A DNA stretch of 64,000 nucleotides, from positions 1,364,001 to 1,428,000 of the forward strand of contig NZ_CP073346.1 of NCBI RefSeq assembly GCF_024397895.1, in the 5' to 3' direction. The stretch comes from Pseudomonas benzenivorans. GTDB taxonomy: Bacteria; Pseudomonadota; Gammaproteobacteria; Pseudomonadales; Pseudomonadaceae. Of this stretch, positions 6,215 through 13,461 are shown in pieces (within the stretch, counting starts at the first letter, position 1; every line of letters starts with the position of its first letter). The translations under genes and the position numbers were made by a program. The notes beneath the pieces were generated by a model that searched no databases, had not been told where the DNA came from, and was given only the letters and a program-made list of their open reading frames with translations.

Positions 6215-6903
6215 GAACTTCCGCCGCGAGTTTGCTGTTGATCGCCGGCCTGGCCGTGCTGCCAGCGTCGGCCATGGGCCTGCGCTCCTTCGTTGCCCTG
6301 CCGCTGGAAAAGGGCGGCACCGTATTGCGGCCGCTGGTGGAGTACAACGGCGAAGCCGACACGACCCAGCTCACCACTGAGCTGGGTTACGGGCTGTCCG
6401 CGAACCAAACGCTGTTGTTGGCGCTGCCCTATAGACTTGCCGGTGGCCAAGGCGAGCGAATCGGGGATCTTTCGGCGCTCTACCGTCACCAGCTCTGGTC
6501 AGCCGATAGCTATTCCGGCACCACGCGCTGGTCGTTGCTCGGCGGTGCCTTCGTTGATCGCGACGGGAAGCTGCGCCCGCAACTGGGCACTGTCGCCACT
6601 TGGTTCCACGACCGTCATGAGATAGATGCCGACTTGCTGGCCGCCGGGAGTGGCAGTGGCGCCCCCCGCAGCGGGCGCTACGACCTGTCCTGGCAGTACC
6701 GTCTGAACCCGGGCGACAGGGTGTGGTGGATGTCGGTTCTGGAACTGGGCGGGCGCTGGCAAGAAGGACACCGCGCGACACAACAACTGACGATGGGGCT
6801 GCAACGCATCGAGGGCCGCTGGGTCATCGAAGGTGGCGTGGTGCGCGACCTCAACAATGACCACGACACCTCGACCTTACTGGGCGTCCGCTTTCATTTT
6901 TGA
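6211..6903 (+). CDS. Outer-membrane beta-barrel-like protein of the metal operon
   Basis: 230 residues, overlapping the MerP-like gene by ATGA. A signal peptide (SLLLIAGLAVLPASAMG) precedes a sequence of alternating, amphipathic strands such as QLTTELGYGLSANQTLLLAL and WVIEGGVVRDL, ending in LLGVRFHF, a terminal aromatic residue typical of barrel proteins recognised by BAM. No conserved enzyme motif. Such a protein could be a channel for the metal or its complexes, or a structural accessory. It ends the operon. I recognise no named family. Confidence 0.6.
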   Translation: MRTSAASLLLIAGLAVLPASAMGLRSFVALPLEKGGTVLRPLVEYNGEADTTQLTTELGYGLSANQTLLLALPYRLAGGQGERIGDLSALYRHQLWSADSYSGTTRWSLLGGAFVDRDGKLRPQLGTVATWFHDRHEIDADLLAAGSGSGAPRSGRYDLSWQYRLNPGDRVWWMSVLELGGRWQEGHRATQQLTMGLQRIEGRWVIEGGVVRDLNNDHDTSTLLGVRFHF

Positions 6904-7422
6904 GCGTCGAGGGCAGGACTCTAAAGCAAAATGCGACTCCAGCTGCTTCTTTGCGTGCACCGCTTCTCATCTGGTTGCAGCTCGGTGGTTGCAGAAGAAG
7001 CGATCCAGCCATCAATGGGGACACCCGATCCTCCCACCCTGTGGCTCAGGCTCTTCGAATGAGCGATGCCCCGTCTTGAAGGCGGAGGTAGTCGGTACAG
7101 CACGTTCGATGTGCGTGGCGAACAATCCTGCTACGCCACAGTATGTTGCCATCCTGAAACCCGCAGGCTAGAGTGCGCCCGTCGTGGTCAATCCCACGGC
7201 CGGGCGTCAGAACCCGATGAAACCAGGGCGCGGTAGCGCCATAGCTGAGCAGCAGACACGCTGATGTACTGCTATCGCTTTTCTATGGCAGGCCGTGCGG
7301 GGCAGGCTTTTGCCTGGCCGGTTCCCTTGGTTTCCGGTTTCTGACCCCCGTACGGTCTGCCACCATACTGCGTCAGAACGGTCGGTGGCGGCTCCTTAAT
7401 CAAACCGAGGAGCATAAGGAAA
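6904..7422. other. Non-coding junction between metal operon and conjugative-element remnant
   Basis: About 520 bases with no supported gene on either strand. The composition shifts gradually to that of the following conjugative-element segment. I see no terminator with a T-run after the last metal gene, and no transposon end, so the exact junction is not visible. Confidence 0.5.
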
Positions 7423-7509
7423 ATGCGCTACCCCCTTTTTACCCAAGAGCTCCGCCTTGGGCCTCTGGTCTTGTTGTTTGCCTCCATCCCGGAGGTGCGC
7501 CATGGCTGA
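7423..7509 (+). CDS. Possible 28-residue leader ORF overlapping the next gene
   Basis: ATG 7423 follows AGGAGCATAAGGAAA, a good ribosome site, and encodes MRYPLFTQELRLGPLVLLFA and eight further residues. Its stop TGA (7507-7509) overlaps the start of the next gene (ATG 7502), which suggests translational coupling. The middle is hydrophobic. It is too short to identify. Confidence 0.35.
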   Translation: MRYPLFTQELRLGPLVLLFASIPEVRHG

Positions 7510-7774
7510 GTTCGAAACCTGCGTTGTGCCCTTCCCGCGGCAGCCGAGTCCGCTGCACGAATCCGAACGCTCGCCCCTGCCCGTCGAAGCCGCCGCCGAA
7601 TTGCGCGCCACCATGCTCGGTAATTTGTTGGATCAACTGGCCGAGCCGGACGGCTTTCAGCCAGATGACCTGCGTGTACGGGTGGCGGCCTACTCGGCCC
7701 TGGACCTGCTGGACGAGCTGGTCGTGCTGTACCGCCGCGCGCTGTCCGAAGCGCGAGGAGGTGTCGCGTCATGA
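7502..7774 (+). CDS. Hypothetical protein of the Tn4371-type element
   Basis: A 90-residue acidic, mostly helical protein with a leucine-rich core (LDLLDELVVLYRRAL). No membrane segment or enzyme motif. ATG 7502 is preceded by GGAGG, and its stop overlaps the next gene by ATGA, so the two are probably one transcription unit. I do not recognise the family; genes like this often sit in the accessory-control segment of integrative conjugative elements. Confidence 0.6.
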   Translation: MAEFETCVVPFPRQPSPLHESERSPLPVEAAAELRATMLGNLLDQLAEPDGFQPDDLRVRVAAYSALDLLDELVVLYRRALSEARGGVAS

Positions 7775-8067
7775 GCAAAGGTGTCGTCACCCTGCTGCCG
7801 CCGCACGACGGCCATCCCGGCATGGAAATCAACTGGGCTGCGGACTGTCGTCCGGCCTTCAACCGAGGCGTCAGCTTTGCCCAGACCTGGCTCGACAACA
7901 CCCGCAGTGGTTGGCTCTGGGCGGCGATGATCGCCGAGCGCGATCACCTGCCCCGGGCCATCGAGCGCCGCGCTTTCGAGGTGGGTTTTCTCAGCCGCAT
8001 CCACCAGCGCCTGTGCTCACCCCGCTGCGGGGTGGAGCCGCTCAGGGATGTAACCCTGAGTCTCTAG
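7771..8067 (+). CDS. QslA-like small protein (LasR antiactivator domain family)
   Basis: 98 residues. The core, with LLPPHDG, AFNRGVSFAQTWLDN, GWLWAAMI and RRAFEVGFLSRIHQRL, resembles the domain named after QslA, a Pseudomonas aeruginosa protein that binds the quorum-sensing regulator LasR and blocks its DNA binding. Copies of this domain are common in conjugative elements, where the partner is unknown. The last 15 residues are encoded by hairpin-forming DNA (see the hairpin array), so the original end may have been replaced. Family call from memory. Confidence 0.5.
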   Translation: MSKGVVTLLPPHDGHPGMEINWAADCRPAFNRGVSFAQTWLDNTRSGWLWAAMIAERDHLPRAIERRAFEVGFLSRIHQRLCSPRCGVEPLRDVTLSL

Positions 8068-8178
8068 GCCAGTAGCTGAGCCGGCGCTGCCGCCGGCTCA
8101 GCTGACAGAAGCAGGGGTTCTTGCCCCCTCAAAATCAAGAAAAATAGACGGTTTCCACCCGGCCGCTGCGCGGGGTGG
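8018..8178. repeat. Array of consecutive hairpins
   Basis: Several perfect inverted repeats follow each other. CACCCCGC/GCGGGGTG lies at 8018-8034 with a 1-nt centre. CTCAGGG/CCCTGAG lies at 8041-8060. A 13-bp stem AGCTGAGCCGGCG/CGCCGGCTCAGCT lies at 8074-8103 with loop CTGC. AGGGG/CCCCT lies at 8113-8129, and CCACCC/GGGTGG at 8155-8178. The third is the strongest and could act as a terminator, although no T-run follows. The array lies between the QslA-like gene and ardA. Confidence 0.7.
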
Positions 8179-8287
8179 AGCCTCCGCGATTTTTCCTGAC
8201 TTTTTCACGACGGCCTTAGTCGCCCTAGTCGGCAGGGGTTCATGCGCAGCGCAAGCGCAGAACCCTGAAGACCAAGGAGCGAAAGCC

Positions 8288-8800
8288 ATGAGCGAAGAAA
8301 TCAGGATTTTTGTAGCCGACCTGGCCGCCTACAACGCCGGTCACCTGCATGGCGTCTGGATCGATGCCACCCTGGAGCTGGACGCCATCCGGGCGCAGGT
8401 CGACGCCATGCTGGCAGCCTCGCCGGTCGAGGGTGCGGAGGAATACGCCATCCACGACTTCGAGGGCTTCGACGGCTATCGCCTCGGTGAATACGCAGGC
8501 CTGGAGAGCGCCCACGAGATCGCTTGCTTTATCGAGGAGTACCCCGCGTTCGGCGGCGCCCTGCTCGCCCACTTCAACGACCTGGAGCACGCGCGCAAGG
8601 CGGCCGAGGAAGACTACTGCGGCTGCTACAGCTCGCTGGCCGACTACGCCCAGGAGCTGACAGAGGAAACTAGCAGCATTCCCCAGCACCTGGCCCTCTA
8701 CATCGACTACCGCGCCATGGCTCGCGACCTGGAGATGGGCGGCGATGTGTTCACCCTGGAGACCGGCTTCGAGCAGGTGCACGTGTTCCGGAATCGCTAG
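8288..8800 (+). CDS. ardA: ArdA-type antirestriction protein
   Basis: 170 residues and strongly acidic, as expected of ArdA, which mimics B-form DNA and inhibits type I restriction-modification enzymes to protect incoming conjugative DNA. RIFVADLAAYNAGHLHGVWI at the N-terminus, YAIHDFEGFDGYRLGEY in the middle and the HLALYIDYRAMARDLEM block near the C-terminus are family hallmarks, and the length is right. ATG 8288 follows AAGGAGCG. A clear terminator follows at 8812. Confidence 0.9.
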   Translation: MSEEIRIFVADLAAYNAGHLHGVWIDATLELDAIRAQVDAMLAASPVEGAEEYAIHDFEGFDGYRLGEYAGLESAHEIACFIEEYPAFGGALLAHFNDLEHARKAAEEDYCGCYSSLADYAQELTEETSSIPQHLALYIDYRAMARDLEMGGDVFTLETGFEQVHVFRNR

Positions 8801-8811
8801 ACCGAACGCAG

Positions 8812-8842
8812 GGCACCGGGGCCTACCCGGTGCCTTTGTTTT
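8812..8842 (+). terminator. Intrinsic terminator after ardA
   Basis: GGCACCGGG (8812-8820) pairs with CCCGGTGCC (8826-8834) around GCCTA, followed by TTTGTTTT. Confidence 0.85.
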
Positions 8843-8950
8843 CTGCGCCCCTGTCCTGTCGGCCACCCGCGCGCCCCACCCAGGAGGCTGATCCACGGTG
8901 CGAGCACCTGGCGCTCAGCCTGAAGCCGTCGCCCTGTGGGGATGCTGATT

Positions 8951-9070
8951 CAGACCGTTACGGTCTTACGTCTTTGCCCAAATCCGTAGATCCGTATCCA
9001 CGGATTTACGGATCTGTGGGGATGCGGATTTACGCTTCTACGGATTTACGGAAATCCGTGAATGCGTAGT
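8951..9070. repeat. Cluster of TCCGTA/TACGGA iteron-like repeats
   Basis: Within 120 bp the motif ATCCGTA or its complement TACGGAT recurs at least six times in both orientations. Examples are AATCCGTAGATCCGTA at 8981-8996, ACGGATTTACGGA at 9000-9012, GCGGATTTACGC at 9024-9035, TACGGATTTACGGA at 9039-9052 and AAATCCGTGAATGCGTAG at 9053-9070. A palindrome AGACCGT/ACGGTCT precedes them near 8951-8966. The cluster lies about 240 bp upstream of the HTH gene and is a likely multi-site protein-binding region (control or origin region). Confidence 0.65.
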
Positions 9071-9308
9071 TCAGGTTTTACAGAAAGCCGTAGAAGCGTA
9101 ACTACGTAGCCCCACGCGCTCGGTTTGTCACGCAGGTGCTTGTGGCTGGTGGTCGCTCGCGTAAGTGGGCGTACTCGGTCAGCGCCCAGACCTTGCGGGT
9201 CTCAATCCACGCCCCTGTTGCCTTCGCATTCGCCCAGACCCAACCCAGCATGATCAACCACGACGAGTGCCGCACGGTGCACCTCCCACGTCAACGGAGG
9301 ACACCCCC

Positions 9309-9680
9309 ATGTCGCGCTCACCCGAGCTTTCCCGTCACCCGCAGCCCATCGATCTCGACGCCCCGCTGCACCGCAAAGCCGGCCCCACGGCCCACGCCCT
9401 GAGACCCGTAGAGCGCGCCAGTGAAGCGCTCACGCCCCAGGCCTGCCCTTCCCCGCGCTACCTCACCAACCACGAAGCCGCGGCCTTCCTGCGCCTGTCG
9501 CCGCGCACCCTGGAGAAGCAGCGGGTGATCGGCGGCGGGCCGCGTTTCCACAAGTTCGGTCGACGGGTGATGTATGCGCTGGCCGATCTCGAGGCCTGGG
9601 CCGGTGAGCGCAGTTTCGAGACCACCTTCGACCCCGAGTACCTCGACCGCCACCCGGGAGCCCAGCGTGATGAGCAGTGA
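9309..9680 (+). CDS. AlpA/MerR-like helix-turn-helix protein
   Basis: 123 residues. After a disordered N-terminal third, YLTNHEAAAFLRLSPRTLEK, GGPRFHKFGRRVMYALAD and LEAWAGER make the HTH_17 (excisionase/AlpA-like) fold used to activate or direct excision and replication genes of mobile elements. ATG 9309 follows GGAGG. The 3' end overlaps the repA start by 4 nt, so it is co-translated with the replication gene. It probably binds DNA in or near its own upstream repeats. Confidence 0.75.
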   Translation: MSRSPELSRHPQPIDLDAPLHRKAGPTAHALRPVERASEALTPQACPSPRYLTNHEAAAFLRLSPRTLEKQRVIGGGPRFHKFGRRVMYALADLEAWAGERSFETTFDPEYLDRHPGAQRDEQ

Positions 9681-10519
9681 AGCCCTTGCCCATGAATCGC
9701 GACGTACGTGCCCTGCCTGCGCAGAGCGGGCAACTGGAGCTGTTTCGTGCCCTGCCGGGCGATCTGGCGCCGCGCGACGCCCAGGACCTGATGGCGCACC
9801 CGTTCTTCTCCCTGGCCAAGTCACGCCGTACGGTGCCCATCGACTTTCGCTCGGGCGAAGTGAGGGTGCGCGTGGAAGGCACGCTGGAACATGGCATCGC
9901 CACGATCTGGGATGCCGACATCCTGATCTGGGCGGCCAGCCAGCTGGTCGAGGCGCGCGATGCAGGCATCCCCACCTCGCGACTGATGCGCGCCACGCCC
10001 TACCAGATCCTGCGCTTCATCGGCCGCGGCACCTCGTTGCGCGACTACCAGCGCCTCAAGGCCGCCCTGGATCGGCTGCAGTCGACCAGCGTGGCCACCT
10101 CGCTTCGCGCGCCCAGCGGCCGACGCCTGCACCGCTTTTCCTGGATCAACGAGTGGAAGGAGCTGGCCGCGGCGGATGGCCGGCCGCTGGGCATCGAGCT
10201 GATCCTGCCGGACTGGTTCTACCGCGGGGTGCTGGATCAGGCCCTGGTGCTGACCATCGACCCGGCCTACTTCCGCCTCACCGGCGGCATCGAGCGCTGG
10301 CTGTACCGCCTGGTGCGCAAGCATGGCGGCAAGCAGAAGGACGGCTGGCAGTTCGACTTTCGCCACCTGCACCGCAAGTCGGGGAGCTCGGCGCGCTATT
10401 CGGACTTCGCCAAGGATCTGCGCGCGCTGGTCGTTCGTCAGTCGCTGCCGGGGTATCGCCTGGAGGTTGTGCGCCTGTGTCCCTCGACCGAACTGCTGAG
10501 CTTCCGGGCCGTGCCGTAG
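9677..10519 (+). CDS. repA: Replication initiator RepA of a Tn4371-type element
   Basis: 280 residues. SLAKSRRTVPIDFRSGEV, IWDADILIWAASQL, IGRGTSLRDYQRLKAALDRL, RFSWINEW and GGIERWLYRLVRKHGG match the replication initiator protein (RPA family) of Tn4371-like integrative conjugative elements and related plasmids. It would bind the iterons immediately downstream and start replication of the excised circle. The protein looks full length. It is followed by oriV-type repeats, parA and a ribbon-helix-helix gene. Confidence 0.85.
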   Translation: MKPLPMNRDVRALPAQSGQLELFRALPGDLAPRDAQDLMAHPFFSLAKSRRTVPIDFRSGEVRVRVEGTLEHGIATIWDADILIWAASQLVEARDAGIPTSRLMRATPYQILRFIGRGTSLRDYQRLKAALDRLQSTSVATSLRAPSGRRLHRFSWINEWKELAAADGRPLGIELILPDWFYRGVLDQALVLTIDPAYFRLTGGIERWLYRLVRKHGGKQKDGWQFDFRHLHRKSGSSARYSDFAKDLRALVVRQSLPGYRLEVVRLCPSTELLSFRAVP

Positions 10520-10558
10520 ACGGCACGGGGATAACTTCGGGAAAAGCTGTGAATTCAG

Positions 10559-10700
10559 TCGTGCTATCAGGCGCAAGCGGACTCGTGCTATCGGGCGCAT
10601 CACTATCGTGCCATCAGGCGCACAAACTCCTCTGCAGGCCACGGCTGGCGCGGCATCCAGCCTCCCTTAACTTAACTAACTTAAAAGCTCTAACTTGTTA
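10559..10700. repeat. Three 17-bp iterons and AT-rich tract: probable oriV
   Basis: TCGTGC-T/C-ATC-A/G-GGCGCA is repeated directly at 10559-10575, 10583-10599 and 10606-10622, with start-to-start spacings of 24 and 23 bp, about two helical turns. They are followed by an AT-rich tract (CTTAACTTAACTAACTTAAA near 10664-10684), a plausible unwinding element. Position right after repA fits an iteron-controlled origin. A hairpin (GTGCCGT/ACGGCAC, 10511-10526) covers the repA stop. Confidence 0.8.
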
Positions 10701-10763
10701 TTGGGGCAGCGCCCGATTGTGGACAGGTGCCGATCGGGGCGGTTTGGCCGGGGAGAAACGGCC

Positions 10764-11402
10764 ATGATCCTCGCCCTGCTCAACCAGAAAGGCGGGGTCG
10801 GCAAGACCACCCTGGCCACCCACATCGCCGGCGAACTGGCCCTGCGCGGCCACAACGTCATCCTGCTCGATGCCGACCCGCAGGGCTCGGCCCTGGACTG
10901 GACCCAGCGACGCAGCCAGCAAGGCTTGCCCCGGCTTTTCGGCGCCGTCGGCCTGGCCCGCGAAACGCTGCACCAGGAGGCGCCGGAGCTGGCCCGCCGT
11001 GCCGACCACCTGATCATCGACGGGCCACCGCGCATTGCCGCCCTCGCCCGCTCGGCGTTGTTAGCCACCGACCGCGTGTTGATCCCGGTGCAGCCCAGCC
11101 CCTACGACCTGTGGGCCAGCGCGGAGATGGTCAACCTGATCCGCGAGGCGCAGCTGTTCAGGCCTGCGTTGCGCGCGGCGTTTGCCATCAACCGCCGCGT
11201 CAGCACCACGGTGATCGGCCGGGAAGCGCGCGGCGCCCTGGCCGAGCAACCGCTGCCGGCGCTGCAGGCCGAGGTGCGCCAGCGCATCGTCTTCGCCGAA
11301 AGCGTGGCAGCCGGTCGCCTGGCCCGTGAACTGGCGCCGGACAGCGCCGCCGCGCACGAGGTCAGCCGCCTGGTCGACGAGCTGCTGGGGTGGTCAACAT
11401 GA
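10764..11402 (+). CDS. parA: ParA-family partition ATPase
   Basis: 212 residues. The deviant Walker A motif KGGVGKTT is at residues 9-16, LLDADPQGSALDW is the switch I/A' region and LIIDGPPR the Walker B strand. This is the short ParA/Soj type without an N-terminal DNA-binding domain, as found in Tn4371-like elements. With its downstream partner it would segregate the excised element. ATG 10764 is preceded by GGGAG. Its stop overlaps the next start by ATGA. Confidence 0.9.
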   Translation: MILALLNQKGGVGKTTLATHIAGELALRGHNVILLDADPQGSALDWTQRRSQQGLPRLFGAVGLARETLHQEAPELARRADHLIIDGPPRIAALARSALLATDRVLIPVQPSPYDLWASAEMVNLIREAQLFRPALRAAFAINRRVSTTVIGREARGALAEQPLPALQAEVRQRIVFAESVAAGRLARELAPDSAAAHEVSRLVDELLGWST

Positions 11403-11641
11403 GCGGCAAGCGCATCGGTATCGGTGCACGCCCGCTGGCCGATCCGCAGGCCGAGGCCTGGATACGCCAGGGCGCCGCCATCGACAACGGCAAGGCCGCA
11501 CGCTACACGGCGCGGCTGACACTGGACGTGACGCCGGCACTGCGCACGCGGATCAAGCTGGCGGCGTTCAATCGCGGCGTAACGGTGGCGCAGCTGCTGC
11601 GCGAGGTGCTGGAGCGGGAATACCCGGAGGTCATGTCATGA
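11399..11641 (+). CDS. Ribbon-helix-helix partition partner
   Basis: 80 residues. YTARLTLDVTPALRTRIKLAAF followed by RGVTVAQLLREVLEREY is the strand-helix-helix of MetJ/Arc-type DNA-binding proteins, here probably the centromere-binding partner of ParA. ATG 11399 overlaps the parA stop. A GTG nine bases upstream is an alternative start. The gene overlaps traF at its end, so parA, this gene and traF are one unit. Confidence 0.7.
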   Translation: MSGKRIGIGARPLADPQAEAWIRQGAAIDNGKAARYTARLTLDVTPALRTRIKLAAFNRGVTVAQLLREVLEREYPEVMS

Positions 11642-12162
11642 GGCGGGGCACTCGCTGTGCGCGCTGGCCCCTGGCCCTGGCAGCCGGCGCCCTAGTTGCA
11701 CTGGGCTGGGCGGCGCTCGCGAAGTCGCCGCCATGGCTGGTCTACAACGCCTCCTACAGCGCGCCCATCGGCTGGTATCGCATCACACCAACCAGCACGG
11801 TTGCAGCCGGCGATCTGCTGCTGGTTCGCTTGCCAGCAGAGGCGATGACGCTGGCAGCGCAGCGGGGCTATCTACCGGCGAACGTGCCGCTGCTGAAGAC
11901 CGTGGCGGCAGCGGCGCCGCAGCAGGTGTGCGTGCAGGGCAACCAGGTGCGCATCGATTACCGGCTGGTGGCCAGGCGTTTGCGACGAGATCGACAGGGT
12001 CGCACGCTGCCAGCCTGGACAGGTTGTCGGCGCCTGGTTGGCGATGAACTGTTCCTGCTCGGCAGCCACCCAGAGTCGTTCGACAGCCGCTACTTCGGCC
12101 CGGTGCCTGTCGACGCGGTAATCGGCCAAGCGCAGCCCTTGTGGTTGGAGTCGCGTCGATGA
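11638..12162 (+). CDS. traF: TraF-type conjugal signal peptidase (S26 family)
   Basis: 174 residues. One N-terminal membrane helix (WPLALAAGALVALGWAAL) precedes YNASYSAPIGWYRI, holding the catalytic Ser, and NVPLLKTVAA, holding the catalytic Lys, of S26 signal peptidases. GDELFLLGSHPESFDSRYFG is the conserved C-terminal box. TraF in RP4-type systems trims and cyclises pilin TrbC. The pilin and all other transfer genes are missing from this island segment, so the enzyme is probably orphaned. Confidence 0.85.
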   Translation: MRRGTRCARWPLALAAGALVALGWAALAKSPPWLVYNASYSAPIGWYRITPTSTVAAGDLLLVRLPAEAMTLAAQRGYLPANVPLLKTVAAAAPQQVCVQGNQVRIDYRLVARRLRRDRQGRTLPAWTGCRRLVGDELFLLGSHPESFDSRYFGPVPVDAVIGQAQPLWLESRR

Positions 12163-12612
12163 GCCGGTCGTTTCCAGGTCGATCCGCCTGCCGACTCTGC
12201 GTGCTCGGCGTGCGCAATCGCGCGCCGCCACTCTCTCGGCAGAACTGCCCTTGCCCACCGGGTCGGACACTCGTTGGCACGCAACCTGATCACCCTGATC
12301 AACCACCCGGGACAGGCCAAGGCAGAGGAAGAGCGGAGGGCAAGATAAAAGGGGGCGGCACTTCGTTGGCCCGGAAAGCAGTCTGCACGGGGGTTGGAGA
12401 CGGCACCCAGCTGGTGCTGTGGCGTGCCGTATATACCCAATAGCCGCGCCACTACTGGCCCAATCTCGTGCCTAGTACGCGGCACTACGATTAACTTGGA
12501 GGAGCTTCCGACATGGCAAAGGAGCGCCATCAGAGCAACAGAGCAGCCGGACTCATGCCTGCCACAAGGTAGCGATCAGGGCGGCGATACGCCCCATCTG
12601 CCCCATACCAAC
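12163..12612. other. Broken end of the conjugative element
   Basis: A frame from ATG 12159 (overlapping the traF stop) runs to 12443 with low-complexity content (RGRAEGK, PPGRTL) and is not convincing. Further on, a strong ribosome site (GGAGGAG) precedes ATG 12513, whose frame MAKERHQSNRAAGLMPATR stops after 19 codons, which looks like the start of a truncated gene, possibly a transfer gene. In Tn4371-type elements the relaxase and oriT follow traF, so this is where the element was cut. The cut itself is not visible as a repeat. Confidence 0.45.
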
Positions 12613-13356
12613 TTAATGGCGAAGGCCTGGCAACTGAATCAGCGACCACCCTGCCTCCGGCTCCTCCAGCACCAGCCGCACGCCTTGCATGGGCCTTGGG
12701 TCCAGCAACTTGGGCGCCAGGTCACCTACCATCCAGTTAGCTGTATTTGACGCAATGATCCGGCCCTCGGTGGATATCAAAACTGCTTCGTTTGCCAAGC
12801 ACATGAGACTGCGGATCAGCATTTTCTCGACGTTGTGCAGTGAAAGGTCCAGCCCGGCGACCCCGATGAAACGGTCATCGACGATGATCGGCATCGTGAA
12901 GGTCAGCACGTACATGTTGGTGCCATAGAGATCTACATACGGCCCCTCGACGCTGCTATTGTGAGAATCCCGCGGACGGGCATACCACGGCATGTTGGTG
13001 TAGTCGTAGAAGTTCTCTCGGCGCCGGTCGAAGTTCGGGCGTAACGGCAGGGTTTTGCCTCCATCGGCCAGGTACCACCATTCGAGGTGCATCTCGCGGT
13101 CGGCCAGACAACCTGGCTCGACGATCACCCCGCCACCACAGCCGAACGCGCCCGTAGCCAGCAATTGCGCATCGATCGCAGGACGCAGCAGTGCCAAATC
13201 CTTCGAGGCCGGCTGACGCCCCTCCGCTAGCACACGCGCCCACAGCTCGACCGTTACGTCCACCAGTTGCCGAACCTGGCTGAAGATGGTCCCCACCGTG
13301 CTGTTGAGCTGCCGGGCACAAACAGCAAGGGGGTCGTTATCGCTCACGACAGACAT
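12613..13356 (-). CDS. Soluble Cache-domain (probable amine-binding) protein
   Basis: 247 residues with no signal peptide or membrane helix. The central part is a Cache-type sensor: FYDYTNMPWYARP (118-128), then GPYVDLYGTNMYVLTFTMP and FIGVAGLDLSL, the familiar Y-W-Y, PYxD and GVxGxD pattern. In amino-acid sensors such as PctA the first motif has an Arg before PWY that binds the ligand carboxylate. Here it is Met, which from what I know of the related amine-sensor motif points to an amine ligand. ATG 13356 follows GAGGAAA. It lies downstream of the GntR gene on the same strand and no output domain is attached. Confidence 0.7.
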   Translation of the reverse strand: MSVVSDNDPLAVCARQLNSTVGTIFSQVRQLVDVTVELWARVLAEGRQPASKDLALLRPAIDAQLLATGAFGCGGGVIVEPGCLADREMHLEWWYLADGGKTLPLRPNFDRRRENFYDYTNMPWYARPRDSHNSSVEGPYVDLYGTNMYVLTFTMPIIVDDRFIGVAGLDLSLHNVEKMLIRSLMCLANEAVLISTEGRIIASNTANWMVGDLAPKLLDPRPMQGVRLVLEEPEAGWSLIQLPGLRH

Positions 13357-13461
13357 GGCATTTTCCTCACGCAGGTTCTTTTGTACGTTGTTGTTATCAA
13401 AATGCTCTGGCACTGCTTGGTATATGGGCCGAGTTCGCACCGCAACGGCCAGGCAGCGAGC

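Noticed and set aside
6833..7171. A frame after the metal operon as an eighth operon gene
   Set aside because: It starts inside the outer-membrane protein gene in another frame, has no ribosome site and no plausible protein character.
8951..9070. TCCGTA repeats as a CRISPR array or tRNA-like structure
   Set aside because: Units are very short, irregularly spaced and in both orientations.
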